From NCBI GenBank assembly GCA_900758375.1, contig CAAERJ010000060.1:28334-92333 (forward strand): a stretch of DNA of 64,000 nt, read 5' to 3'. This DNA is from an uncultured Collinsella sp. (GTDB lineage: Bacteria > Actinomycetota > Coriobacteriia > Coriobacteriales > Coriobacteriaceae). The position numbers were made by a program, and so were the translations under genes. A model generated the notes under the pieces. That model did no database searches, was not told where the DNA came from, and was given only the letters and a program-made list of their open reading frames with translations. Positions 16,601 through 24,344 of this stretch are shown here, piece by piece (the stretch's first letter is position 1; each line of letters opens with the position of its first letter).

Positions 16601-19104
16601 AGATCGACATCGGCAGGGAGTGTATAGCTGGGGTCGCGGCTTACGCGCACCTCTAGCGGGGCATCTTCGGTCCCCTTGTTTTCATACCAACCCAAGAAGC
16701 GATAGCCATCGGGCAGCTTGCCGTCCTCGGACAGAGGCTTATTGTCCTTATCTCGTACCTGCACGGTATAGGAGCTCGTTCCATTCTCGCCCGGCTGCAC
16801 GCCCACATGAGTATTACCCACGCCAACGCGCTGGGTCACATCACCGAGTTCATCCTGCTCATTGCCTTCGAACACCGTCATGATGTTCGAAACATAGTCG
16901 CTGTACACGGGATAGAAATCGGTGGGACCGACCACGGTGATCACGCTGCCAGCAGGATAAAATGATCCTTTGTTTTTAAGGTCGGCAAGCGCATCTGAAG
17001 TGATGGCAGCATAGCCACCATTCATCCCCTCCTCGCTGCTACGCTGCGTGGTCCAACCGACAAACGTCGCGCTAGCGGAAAGCCCCCCGCGGTCTGCGGG
17101 AGCCGCGGGCGTCAAACCCACGCCGTAGCGATACCAATCAGTGGACTTGTCGTGCGCATCACCGGTTTTCCAGTCAAGCGTCTCACCCTTGACGTTATAG
17201 AACAGCACCTGTGCCTCGTATGCAGCAGTGAAAAGGTCATTGCCCTCAAAGCCATATTTCTTGTCGATGCCAGTAGCATTGTTCGCGGTGTAGGTCGACT
17301 CCCTATCATGGTTTACGTTTTCCTCGACCTGTTTGCCAGCCTTTACCGCAGCACCATCGGTCTTGCCGTCAAACCAGCTATTGTCATGATCGATGCGGTT
17401 CACTTTAACCCCGGGCTCGCGGAACCAGCCCATAAAGCGGTAGCCGCCGTTCGCCTCGCTCAGCCCCGCGGGCTTTGCGGAGGTTTCCTGCCTGAACGTT
17501 ACCGACGTATCGCCCTGAGCTAAGCCCTGTGCCGTTCCGGCCAGCACAGCGCTCACCGCAAAGGTATACGGATCCGTGGTCGCCTGATCAGTACCAAGTT
17601 TGGTCGCCTCGATTGTCGCGGTGCCCGCGCCGGGAAAATCAATCGTCGCCTTAACGCTCTGGCCGTGCACGGGGATATTCAGCTTGTAGTCCATCGCCCA
17701 CTCATTGGTGTGCTGGCCACCCAGGGCATTGTCGTTATCAGTCGAGCGCATGGTACCGGCACAGAAATCGTAGTCGTGCTCTTCCCACAGCTCACGCGTG
17801 GTGTAGCGCTCGTCATCCCACGGACCGTAGCTGTCGCCCTTGGTGGTGCCGTCGCCGCCAAACGAAGGTATCTTTTTCTTAGCCGCAGTACCCTGGCTGC
17901 TGCCGCTTAGGCTCACGCTCGGCTTAAAGTAGCACTCGGCGACCGTGGCGTCGCCCTTGTTGGCGCGCGCAGCAATACCGCCCAGGTTCACATCGTTTTG
18001 GATGATGGGAATCACGGCGATGGGGTTGTACTGGCGCGAGCTCAAATCGCCGGCGAAATGGCTGCGAGTGATTTCATTACCGCTTTTAGACAAGATGCGG
18101 CCTGCAAGACCGCCCGTCCAAGCGCGCGTTACGGAGACAACGCCCACGTAAGAAGCAGCATAGCTATAGCATTTCGCCGTTGAAAAGCAGTCAATGACTT
18201 TAGCGCCTTCTGCCATGCAGCCCACAAAACCCGAGGCGTACACGTTGTTGCCGCCCAGGGCGCCAATGGCCACATCGTATTTATTGGTAACGTCGGTCAT
18301 GCCCTTCTCGGCAATCGAGCCATCCTTGTTGCGCGTAGGCGTCACGCGGCAATACTCGATGGTCGAGTTCTTAACGTAGCCGGCAAACGCCGCCATATAC
18401 AGGCCCTCGCCACCGATTGCCTGTACGCCCGAAGTCGTGTTGTTAACGGCGCGGCCACCACGGACCTCGCAGTTGTAGAGGGTGCAACCGTCGAGCTCGC
18501 CGGCAATCAGGCCCCCCTCAAAACCCGCATTGGTAATAACGTTGAGCATGTTGTTGGCGCACGTAACGTGCAAGGTGCTCTCCATGACCATAACGTTTTC
18601 GAAGTGGGTGTTGATCGCCCTGCCCACGATAATGCCGCCGCGGAAGTCCGCCCAGATGTTGGCGTCCTCGACAAGGAAGTTCTTGATGGTGGCGCCGTCG
18701 GTCTCGGCAAAGAAGCCCGTGTCGCGCTCTGGGTCCAAGACCTTATTCTCGTAGTTCAGGCCCTTCACGGTATGGTTTTGACCGTCAAAGACGCCCTTAA
18801 ATGGATGTTCCTTGTTGCCAAAGGAGAGGTGCTTGACCGTATCCTCAACAATGGCTTTCATATCATCATCGTTAAGAACGATATCGTTATCGAGATAGAC
18901 GCGCCACTGCGACGTGTCGCGCTGTCGCGACAGCGCGACACACGCCAGGAAGTCGTTCCTGTTTGTGATATGGAATTCGGTCTTGTCCTCGGGCACATCC
19001 TCGGCATACGCTGCCGCCGGCAGCGCTACAACGCAGCAAAGGGCGATTGCCGCAACGGCAATCAGCCTGCTAAGCACGCCTCGGTTCATGTTCTTACTCT
19101 TCAT
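13636..19104 (-). CDS. Giant secreted beta-helix / InlB-repeat surface protein
   Basis: This is a 1822-residue protein with a conventional signal peptide (cleavage after AAAYA, residue 34). Residues about 60-400 look like a right-handed beta-helix (recurrent GG-I-GR, GGLIAGELDG, ASGFVGCM, TGGLAGRI). They are followed by a string of InlB B / Listeria-Bacteroides-type repeats marked by F-x-G-W near residues 558, 684, 806, 1100, 1309 and 1402, with FLEW near 1533. Residues about 1675-1790 resemble a pilin/CNA-B-like domain ending before VTCVNTR. The C-terminus has no membrane helix and no LPxTG-like motif, so retention must depend on partners. It lies within the SipW operon. Confidence 0.8.
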   Translation of the reverse strand: MKSKNMNRGVLSRLIAVAAIALCCVVALPAAAYAEDVPEDKTEFHITNRNDFLACVALSRQRDTSQWRVYLDNDIVLNDDDMKAIVEDTVKHLSFGNKEHPFKGVFDGQNHTVKGLNYENKVLDPERDTGFFAETDGATIKNFLVEDANIWADFRGGIIVGRAINTHFENVMVMESTLHVTCANNMLNVITNAGFEGGLIAGELDGCTLYNCEVRGGRAVNNTTSGVQAIGGEGLYMAAFAGYVKNSTIEYCRVTPTRNKDGSIAEKGMTDVTNKYDVAIGALGGNNVYASGFVGCMAEGAKVIDCFSTAKCYSYAASYVGVVSVTRAWTGGLAGRILSKSGNEITRSHFAGDLSSRQYNPIAVIPIIQNDVNLGGIAARANKGDATVAECYFKPSVSLSGSSQGTAAKKKIPSFGGDGTTKGDSYGPWDDERYTTRELWEEHDYDFCAGTMRSTDNDNALGGQHTNEWAMDYKLNIPVHGQSVKATIDFPGAGTATIEATKLGTDQATTDPYTFAVSAVLAGTAQGLAQGDTSVTFRQETSAKPAGLSEANGGYRFMGWFREPGVKVNRIDHDNSWFDGKTDGAAVKAGKQVEENVNHDRESTYTANNATGIDKKYGFEGNDLFTAAYEAQVLFYNVKGETLDWKTGDAHDKSTDWYRYGVGLTPAAPADRGGLSASATFVGWTTQRSSEEGMNGGYAAITSDALADLKNKGSFYPAGSVITVVGPTDFYPVYSDYVSNIMTVFEGNEQDELGDVTQRVGVGNTHVGVQPGENGTSSYTVQVRDKDNKPLSEDGKLPDGYRFLGWYENKGTEDAPLEVRVSRDPSYTLPADVDLTVRHTYIARFEYRVDYYVRAYTNHEFTDSKLLCSVWNRYRTPFEENVGSTFVRENVVHWGPEHVDHGIKDRYDETCGTRFTANTLVVSPLNAYSHNVKNDTGADTLKNLYADTDFPGAATLSDTWTSASLNVTVKPVNDRYRLNFWTLERDGEYWTYVKNPIESMVRTDKKYYVRAMITTDVNFYNKGDKVVRTATRRYESNLLQAKVNGVDPTFTYYYPHVNTSVKVAEKPEDGEKGSYESPLTLEASPTDAEMAVPGYKFLGWISTAEVEKGSPVWNYIYDVANDPYVTSDPEKAAPYLATDDSKVTQWQDAYPVYAKYDVSYTTNLHRAGFEGTSEVNVPKYDIVPVINAGTEPATATVTPDIATTVYESGGELYKLNKVEIELPNGEVKELEPNGGNSYSYPVEPGGTYTFVAYYSPLAVVYHLNAKDVDGKVAQQGDSLGSLKDGIPLPTYNIGDIDAATNAYNVFAGWTETKPAVGSGYVVWSDGLPMVNKNTVVKAPMELYPVYRPSAVKVQSNIDGNLENPGSVRSLSRTDSGDQISLEVKAATEVVGIDGTKYDFVGWSRDYEPDGKYTLMTDDEKYPLEGSEPFESVTYTAVYKKTPYKVRYHGVDGSVIFTATVDSDDERATGAGFVHNVDVPKMDESGNPVYDKNGNPEMEKKSVAYDPDAHSKIVALLDEKMATSGDVRELFLEWRYVPAVGAPKSWNEFKGEPVKGDMDLYPVTYRVAANDTSDTENPVTMTAQLEWLLDPTADNTVDNNADEAPFKACFAKPFMGAQLTVTVKQASYGPGTSMTEEPVNDKYVSLYSLGSGNGSFDLANRLESKKTGEGEQGPGNAVFNFAKTHALTLVKKTTDASAMGQTFRFKVTKTAEGASPETRMVEVKVDKTQQENGETWYVGSVQLAAPAGDYTVVEDTAWAWRYQGELSTPGKVPGKSAELVISSASSAGDTVVTCVNTRAKDKWVDGGSRAKNVWENGTLRRED

Positions 19105-19107
19105 GGG

Positions 19108-19755
19108 CTAGTTCGCCTCCGGCCAGCCCACGACGTCGAGCACGTCGAGGACAGAATCGTTTGTCTGCTGGTTTTTGGCCTGCACGGCCTGAACGTCGAT
19201 ATCGAGTTTGAATGAGCCGCCGCGCGCGGCATCGTGGTAGTCGCCCACGAAGCGCAGCGAGTCCATGAGGCTCTCCGTCATGGCGCCGGAATCGAGCACG
19301 CCCCCGCGTCCAGCCAATCCGCGGTAGTAGTACCACCCATCGCCGCCATCGATCCACGGGGACCCCTCGCCCGCGTTCACGTGAAAGGCGACGTTGCCCG
19401 AGGCGTCCGCACTCGTACCGTCGGGCGCCACTGACGTCATGCGCAGACGAGCGCGAACGTACTCAGGCTGCGCGCCGGCGTTCTCCACGCGCACGATGCG
19501 ACTGATGTCAGAGCCCCCGGCCTCGGTGTCGGGATAGTCCCCGTGCTCGTCGGCCTCAAACGGAATCTCCTCGCCCTGCTCGTTTAGGGTGTATTCGCAG
19601 ACTCGTACCTTCACGCTGCCAAACGATAGGACGTTGTTCGCCGGAACCATATCAACGGTGAAAGCCAGCGTGCCACACAGGCACGCCAGGGCCAACAGCG
19701 CCATCGCGGCAAGCGCCAAGGTGCGTTTCTGATTGTCGGAAAGATTGTTGAGCAT
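19108..19755 (-). CDS. SipW-dependent-type secreted protein (second)
   Basis: This is a protein of about 215 residues. The leader is a hydrophobic helix ending CGTLAFTVDMVPANNVLSFGSV, close to the SipW/TasA cleavage region, where a small-residue motif is followed by N-x-L/F-x-x-G. The body is beta-rich (VRVENAGAQPEYVRARLRM). A weakly supported ATG is used as start; a TTG four codons upstream is possible, and neither has a strong ribosome site. It lies three bases before the giant protein gene. It is probably a fibre subunit or tip adaptor; a precise function cannot be given. Confidence 0.7.
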   Translation of the reverse strand: MLNNLSDNQKRTLALAAMALLALACLCGTLAFTVDMVPANNVLSFGSVKVRVCEYTLNEQGEEIPFEADEHGDYPDTEAGGSDISRIVRVENAGAQPEYVRARLRMTSVAPDGTSADASGNVAFHVNAGEGSPWIDGGDGWYYYRGLAGRGGVLDSGAMTESLMDSLRFVGDYHDAARGGSFKLDIDVQAVQAKNQQTNDSVLDVLDVVGWPEAN

Positions 19756-19848
19756 TACGTTCGCCAATCGTCAATCAAAGGGGGACCGAGATCCCGACCC
19801 GAAAATGGGGATGGGGAGCGGGCCGGAATCTCGGTGGAGGGGATGGGA

Positions 19849-20568
19849 TTACTTCAGGTGGTTATTCGGGTCGTTAACCCAAGCCTTGGCCTGCTCGATG
19901 GCGTTCTGGGCATCACCCTGATCAGCGCCGAAAATGTAGCAGGAGACCGTCATAGCGGGATCGGTGACGACATCCGTGCTGTTCATAGCAGCCGGGATAT
20001 GCACGGTGCTGAACAGCTCACCGGTGTAAGCGGCCTTGCCATCAGCGGGAGTAAGCTGGGCGGGCTGGCCGGTGCCACCAGCGGTATACATAAACAGACC
20101 GCTCACGTACTGGCCACCGGTGCCGTTGGTCGTCACCTGGTCATCAGCAACCGGCTTCCAGTTATTGTTAAGCGTGAAGTACGGGGTCTTGGCAAGCGCG
20201 CCTTCACCGTCCTTCACGATGGCGTTCTTGACGTAGATGAACACATAGGATGCGTCAGAGTCCTTGCCGATACCGACGTTCGGGTTCTTATCCATCGAAG
20301 AGCCGGGAACCATCTTGTGCTCTTCGTTCTCATTCCACTTGGTCTCGAACAGATAACCATCCACTGAGGGGTTCGTGGGATCAGTGCCGGGCTTGTCAGG
20401 ATGATCAGGGTCGGGCTTCACTTCAGGCTTGCCGATGCTGCCAACCGTGAACTCGTTCGTCTTGGAGTCGGTTGCCGACAGCCATGCATACGTTCCCACG
20501 CCGGCCGCCAGTACGAGCAGCAGCAGGGCGGCAACGATGCCGTAGCGCTTTTTCTTTTTGTTTTCCAT
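19849..20568 (-). CDS. SipW-dependent-type secreted protein, candidate major fibre subunit (first)
   Basis: This is a 239-residue protein. The start MENKKKKRYG is followed by a hydrophobic helix and the SipW-type site GVGTYAWLSATDSKTNEFTV. A long Pro/Asp-rich linker (KPEVKPDPDHPDKPGTDP) precedes a beta-rich domain. The ATG at 20568 has AGGAAG upstream. It is the first substrate gene after the signal peptidase, the place usually taken by the main TasA-like subunit, so it is the best candidate for the bulk fibre protein. The assignment rests on leader architecture, not on strong sequence identity. Confidence 0.75.
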   Translation of the reverse strand: MENKKKKRYGIVAALLLLVLAAGVGTYAWLSATDSKTNEFTVGSIGKPEVKPDPDHPDKPGTDPTNPSVDGYLFETKWNENEEHKMVPGSSMDKNPNVGIGKDSDASYVFIYVKNAIVKDGEGALAKTPYFTLNNNWKPVADDQVTTNGTGGQYVSGLFMYTAGGTGQPAQLTPADGKAAYTGELFSTVHIPAAMNSTDVVTDPAMTVSCYIFGADQGDAQNAIEQAKAWVNDPNNHLK

Positions 20569-20639
20569 CGTTCTCTTCCTTTCGAGAATCGTCTTCCCCA
20601 GCAACGGCCCTTGCCGTTGCCGACACCTCTCCCCTGCCG

Positions 20640-21197
20640 CTATGAACGCCGCTCCTTCGCATGCGCGCTGACATGTTTGTCAGCAGGCTCGTCGGGAACT
20701 ATCCGATCGAGCACAATCGACGCCGCGACCAGCAGCGCCAGAACGGCCACCACAACAAGCAAACCGGGCATCGTCGTGCAATATGCGTTAACGAAGCCCA
20801 GGTAAGGGACACAAAAAGAAACGACGCCGATCACGCGTGAAAAAGGCGTCTGCTCGGCGTCGTGCACGATGGTTCCATCTGCATTTTTGTTTGCGATTCC
20901 CTGCGTGCTGATCGTCTGCGCCACAGGGTCGACCTCGTACACCTGGTGGGTCACTACGGCGCCGTCCGACCGGTAAAAAGTTGCATTGTCGCCCACGGCG
21001 ATATTCGTTGGGTCAACCTTGTGAACAAACACCATGGAGCCGACGGGAAGCTCAGGTTCCATAGATCCCGAGAGCACGGCAAAGGGCATGTAACCAAATG
21101 CGCGGGGAGCAAAAGAAACAACGGCAAGGGCTATGACAAGCGCAAGCGCCATGCCACTAAGAAGTGAAATAAATCGTCTGAATCCGCGCGTTGCCAA
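20640..21197 (-). CDS. sipW: SipW-type signal peptidase I
   Basis: This 185-residue membrane protease has an N-terminal helix, the catalytic-Ser box SGSMEPELPVGS, and GAVVTHQVYEV, in which His replaces the Lys of standard bacterial signal peptidases. That Ser-His arrangement is typical of SipW and ER-type enzymes. A second helix lies near the C-terminus. The apparent start is a TTG; no in-frame ATG lies close upstream, so the start is uncertain. It heads the operon and should process the leaders of the three downstream proteins. Confidence 0.85.
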   Translation of the reverse strand: MATRGFRRFISLLSGMALALVIALAVVSFAPRAFGYMPFAVLSGSMEPELPVGSMVFVHKVDPTNIAVGDNATFYRSDGAVVTHQVYEVDPVAQTISTQGIANKNADGTIVHDAEQTPFSRVIGVVSFCVPYLGFVNAYCTTMPGLLVVVAVLALLVAASIVLDRIVPDEPADKHVSAHAKERRS

Positions 21198-21736
21198 CGT
21201 GATTATTTCATCCCCATCGAGGCTATATTCGATCCCATCAAGGATTAGCCACTTTTCTAAGACGTTTAATAGATGAGTTCGAAAAAGCCAATCTGAAATC
21301 TATTTCTAACAATCACCGTAGCTGCTTCCGCGTTTTTATCAACGTCTTTCCGCCAAATGCTACTATTTTTGCCGTAAGTGGTTATTTGTCCCCACACTTG
21401 TCTGCTTTATCCAACAACTGCGGCTAACCCCTACACAACTTTTCAATAGAGGGTCTGATATTTTGTACAGCTCAGATATCGTACCCCCCCCCACACATTA
21501 AATATATACTGCATTTAGTATCGTTTATTTTCAACCCCCTTATTCATGCCTCTACGGCTACCCCGCGTAGCTCTTAGCCCATACCTTCTGGAAACCGTGT
21601 CCATCCGGAAAGCCCGTCCCACTCTGAATACATCCAGCGAACGCATGCGAGCGTGTTGTCCAGAACGGTCTCGTCATCGGGGTGATGGAAAATGTCACCA
21701 CAAACGCTTGCCACGGTTGCGCCCACAAGTGGCAAG
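21198..21736. promoter_or_regulatory. AT-rich upstream region of the SipW operon with a nine-G tract
   Basis: This region holds no gene. It is much more AT-rich than its surroundings, as expected for a regulatory segment. It contains a run of nine Cs at 21484-21492 (Gs on the operon strand), about 290 bp before the sipW start. Two related boxes, ATTAGCCACTT at 21243 and AATAACCACTT on the opposite strand near 21376, form a widely spaced inverted pair. No single promoter stands out. The part from 21590 to 21640 carries a copy of the repeat seen at 11950-12160. Confidence 0.55.
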
Positions 21737-21763
21737 AAAAAAGCCTCGAGAGTTTCGAGGCTT
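21737..21763 (-). terminator. Rho-independent terminator after the flavodoxin-like gene
   Basis: On the minus strand the stem AGCCTCGA / TCGAGGCT is followed directly by six Ts. It begins about 43 bp past the stop of the gene at 21806. Confidence 0.85.
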
Positions 21764-21805
21764 TCACATTTGTATTGTTTTGCACGAAGGACCGCGAGCA
21801 GCGAG

Positions 21806-22357
21806 CTACTCGCCCAGCACGGCCTTCTTGGCCGCCGCCGCCATGTTGTCCAGATCATCCTTGGTGGGGTGATCCTTTGCGGCAACCCAGTTATCGAGCA
21901 GCAACTTAGCGCGGACATTGTCGGGATCTTGCTCGAGCATGGCCTCGTAGCGCTGCTTGACCGCGGGACCCATCTTGCCCTGGCACATCGCCCAGCCTAC
22001 AAGCTCGGCATCATTGGCCAAATTGGAGGTCACGCGATCGATAATCTGCCTAAAGTACTCCTCGCTGGCCCCAAAGCCGCAGGTGCCAAACAGGAAGACG
22101 CGCTTGCCGTGCAAGGCTGAGAGCAACGTCGCGACCGAAGGCGTGCTCGCGCCCTTGTCGCACCAAAAACCGACAAGCACCGTGTCGGCCGCGCAGGCGC
22201 CCTGCGCCTCGAGCGCAACCTGATCTGCATCCGCATCGTCGCTCAACGCCGCGGCATGGACAAAATCAACACCTGCAGCCTGCAGCGTGCGCTTGATCGC
22301 ACCCGAAACCATCCTGGTATTACCGCTCTTGCTGTTAACCACCAAAGAGCACGTCAT
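21806..22357 (-). CDS. Flavodoxin-like protein
   Basis: This is a protein of about 183 residues with the FMN phosphate-binding loop VVNSKSGNTRMV at the N-terminus and the later flavodoxin segments DTVLVGFWCDKGAST and RVFLFGTCGFG. It would act as an electron carrier or FMN-dependent reductase partner. The ATG at 22357 is used; a GTG two codons upstream sits closer to the GAGG site. The fold resembles the flavodoxins reported with bilirubin reductase (BilS), but no BilR-like gene is nearby, so that name is not applied. Confidence 0.75.
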   Translation of the reverse strand: MTCSLVVNSKSGNTRMVSGAIKRTLQAAGVDFVHAAALSDDADADQVALEAQGACAADTVLVGFWCDKGASTPSVATLLSALHGKRVFLFGTCGFGASEEYFRQIIDRVTSNLANDAELVGWAMCQGKMGPAVKQRYEAMLEQDPDNVRAKLLLDNWVAAKDHPTKDDLDNMAAAAKKAVLGE

Positions 22358-22484
22358 AGTCACGTTGCCTCGTATCCCCCAAAACTAAAGCCACTAATGC
22401 AATTTATTAGATGAATATCTTAGTACTAACGTGACAGATGTAAACCACCGTCTGTCGATTGATTAATTTGCCCCGCGGGCTTGC

Positions 22485-24344
22485 TCACTGGGCGAATTGG
22501 CTGCGGTAGAGTTCGGCGTAGAAGCCGCCTGCCGCCAACAGCTCGTCGTGCGTGCCGCGCTCGATAATCTGGCCGTCGCGCATTACCAGAATGCAGTCGG
22601 CGTTGCGGATCGTCGACAGGCGGTGCGCCACCACAAAGCTTGTGCGGCCGGCCATAAGCTCGTCGAATGCCGCCTGCACCTGTAGCTCGGTGCGCGTATC
22701 GATACTCGAAGTCGCCTCGTCCAGCAGCAAGATAGCCGGGTCGGTGAGCATGACGCGCGCAATGCACAGCAGCTGCTTTTGGCCCTGGCTAAACGTGCCG
22801 CCGTCCTCGCCAATCACCGTGTCGTAGCCTTTCGGCAGCTGCACGATAAACTTGTGCGCGTGCGCGCGCTTGGCGGCTTCGATAACCTGCTCGCGCGTGG
22901 CTCCTGGGCAACCGTAGGCGATGTTTTCCGCCACCGTGCCCTCGAACAGCCAAGTGTCCTGCAGCACCATGCCAAAGGCACGACGCAGGCTCGAGCGCGT
23001 GTAATCGCGCGAAGCCTTGCCATCGACCGCGATGCGGCCGGCATCGATATCGTAAAAACGCAGCAGCAGATTGATGAGCGTTGTCTTTCCGCAGCCCGTG
23101 GGGCCGACCAGAGCAAAACGCATGCCGGGCTTGGCATCGATGCAGATATCCTGCAACAGCTTTCGGTCGGGCACATAGCTAAAGTCCACGTGCTCAAAAG
23201 TCACCTCGCCACGCGGGGCAGCAAGTTCCACGGCATCTGGCGCATCGGGCTCCTGCTCGCGGGCATCGAGCAGCGCAAACATACGGCGCGCCGAGGCGTA
23301 CGCGGTCTGGATCTGCGTGATGACGTTCGTGACCTCGTTGAACGGCTTGGTGTACTGGTTGGCGTAGGACAGGAAAATCTGCACGCCGCCCACCGTGAGC
23401 GCCGCAGGCACGCCCGTGATCACGCCCACGCAGCCGATCACGGCGACCACGGCATAGATGATGTTGTTGATAAAGCGCGTACCGGGGTTAGAAAGCGAAC
23501 CCATAAACTGCGCGCGCTCGCCCGCCGTATAGAGCTCGGCGTTGAGGACGTCGAAGCGCTGCTGAGCGTGCGGGCCGTAGGCGAAGGCGTCCACGAGCTT
23601 TTGCTCACCCACATACTCCTCGATATGACCGCCGAGTTGGCCCTGGATGCGCTGTTGAGCAGTGAAGCTCTTATTGGAAAGCTTGGCGATGGCACCGGCC
23701 GCAAAGATGGAAAGCGGCGTGACGAGCACCACCACGAGCGTCATGGTCAGGTTAATGGAGAGCATAAACGCGAGCGTGCCAACGATGGTGATAACGCCGG
23801 TGAAAAGCTGGGTAAAGCCCTGCAGCAGACCGTCGCCCACCTGATCGACGTCGTTGACCACGCGGCTCATAAGGTCGCCGTGGGCATGGCTGTCGATAAA
23901 GCTGAGCGGCATGCGGCTGAGCTTATCGCTCGCCTCCACGCGCATGTCGCGCACCGTTTCGTAGGACAAACGGTTGACGCAGTAGCCCTGCAGCCACTGG
24001 AAGGCCGCCGCGCCCACCACGACAATCGCGAGCTTGGTAACGAGCGGCAGCAGCGCGTCAAAGTCCACCTGCCCGGCGGCGACGATCAGGTCGATGCCCT
24101 CGCCGATGAGGATGGGCGTATAGAGTTGCAGGATCACCGAGATGGCGGCGCTCACAAACGACGCCGTAAACGAAATGCGATGCGGACGGACGTAGCCCAG
24201 CAGGCGGCGAGTCACCGCGCCCACGGGATAGCGCTCGGGGTCGCCGGGCTGATGCGGACCGTCACCCAAGTCGTTGAGGCTATCGTTGCCGGACACGTTG
24301 GCCGTCATCGTGGCGACCGAACCGGAAGAAGTATACGGATTCAT
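22485..24344 (-). CDS. Heterodimeric ABC exporter subunit with consensus catalytic Glu (pair 1)
   Basis: This is a 619-residue half transporter with six transmembrane helices (about 50-330) and a C-terminal nucleotide-binding domain. Walker A is GPTGCGKTT and Walker B is ILLLDEATSSID, with the catalytic Glu present. The signature is degenerate, FSQGQ in place of the usual SGGQ. Its partner just upstream has the opposite pattern, so the two should form one active and one degenerate ATP site, as in TM287/288-type exporters. Its ATG directly follows the partner's TAA stop. Confidence 0.87.
   Translation of the reverse strand: MNPYTSSGSVATMTANVSGNDSLNDLGDGPHQPGDPERYPVGAVTRRLLGYVRPHRISFTASFVSAAISVILQLYTPILIGEGIDLIVAAGQVDFDALLPLVTKLAIVVVGAAAFQWLQGYCVNRLSYETVRDMRVEASDKLSRMPLSFIDSHAHGDLMSRVVNDVDQVGDGLLQGFTQLFTGVITIVGTLAFMLSINLTMTLVVVLVTPLSIFAAGAIAKLSNKSFTAQQRIQGQLGGHIEEYVGEQKLVDAFAYGPHAQQRFDVLNAELYTAGERAQFMGSLSNPGTRFINNIIYAVVAVIGCVGVITGVPAALTVGGVQIFLSYANQYTKPFNEVTNVITQIQTAYASARRMFALLDAREQEPDAPDAVELAAPRGEVTFEHVDFSYVPDRKLLQDICIDAKPGMRFALVGPTGCGKTTLINLLLRFYDIDAGRIAVDGKASRDYTRSSLRRAFGMVLQDTWLFEGTVAENIAYGCPGATREQVIEAAKRAHAHKFIVQLPKGYDTVIGEDGGTFSQGQKQLLCIARVMLTDPAILLLDEATSSIDTRTELQVQAAFDELMAGRTSFVVAHRLSTIRNADCILVMRDGQIIERGTHDELLAAGGFYAELYRSQFAQ

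Noticed and set aside
21806..22357. Naming the flavodoxin bilS
   Set aside because: Only the general flavodoxin fold is evident, and no bilirubin reductase gene lies nearby.
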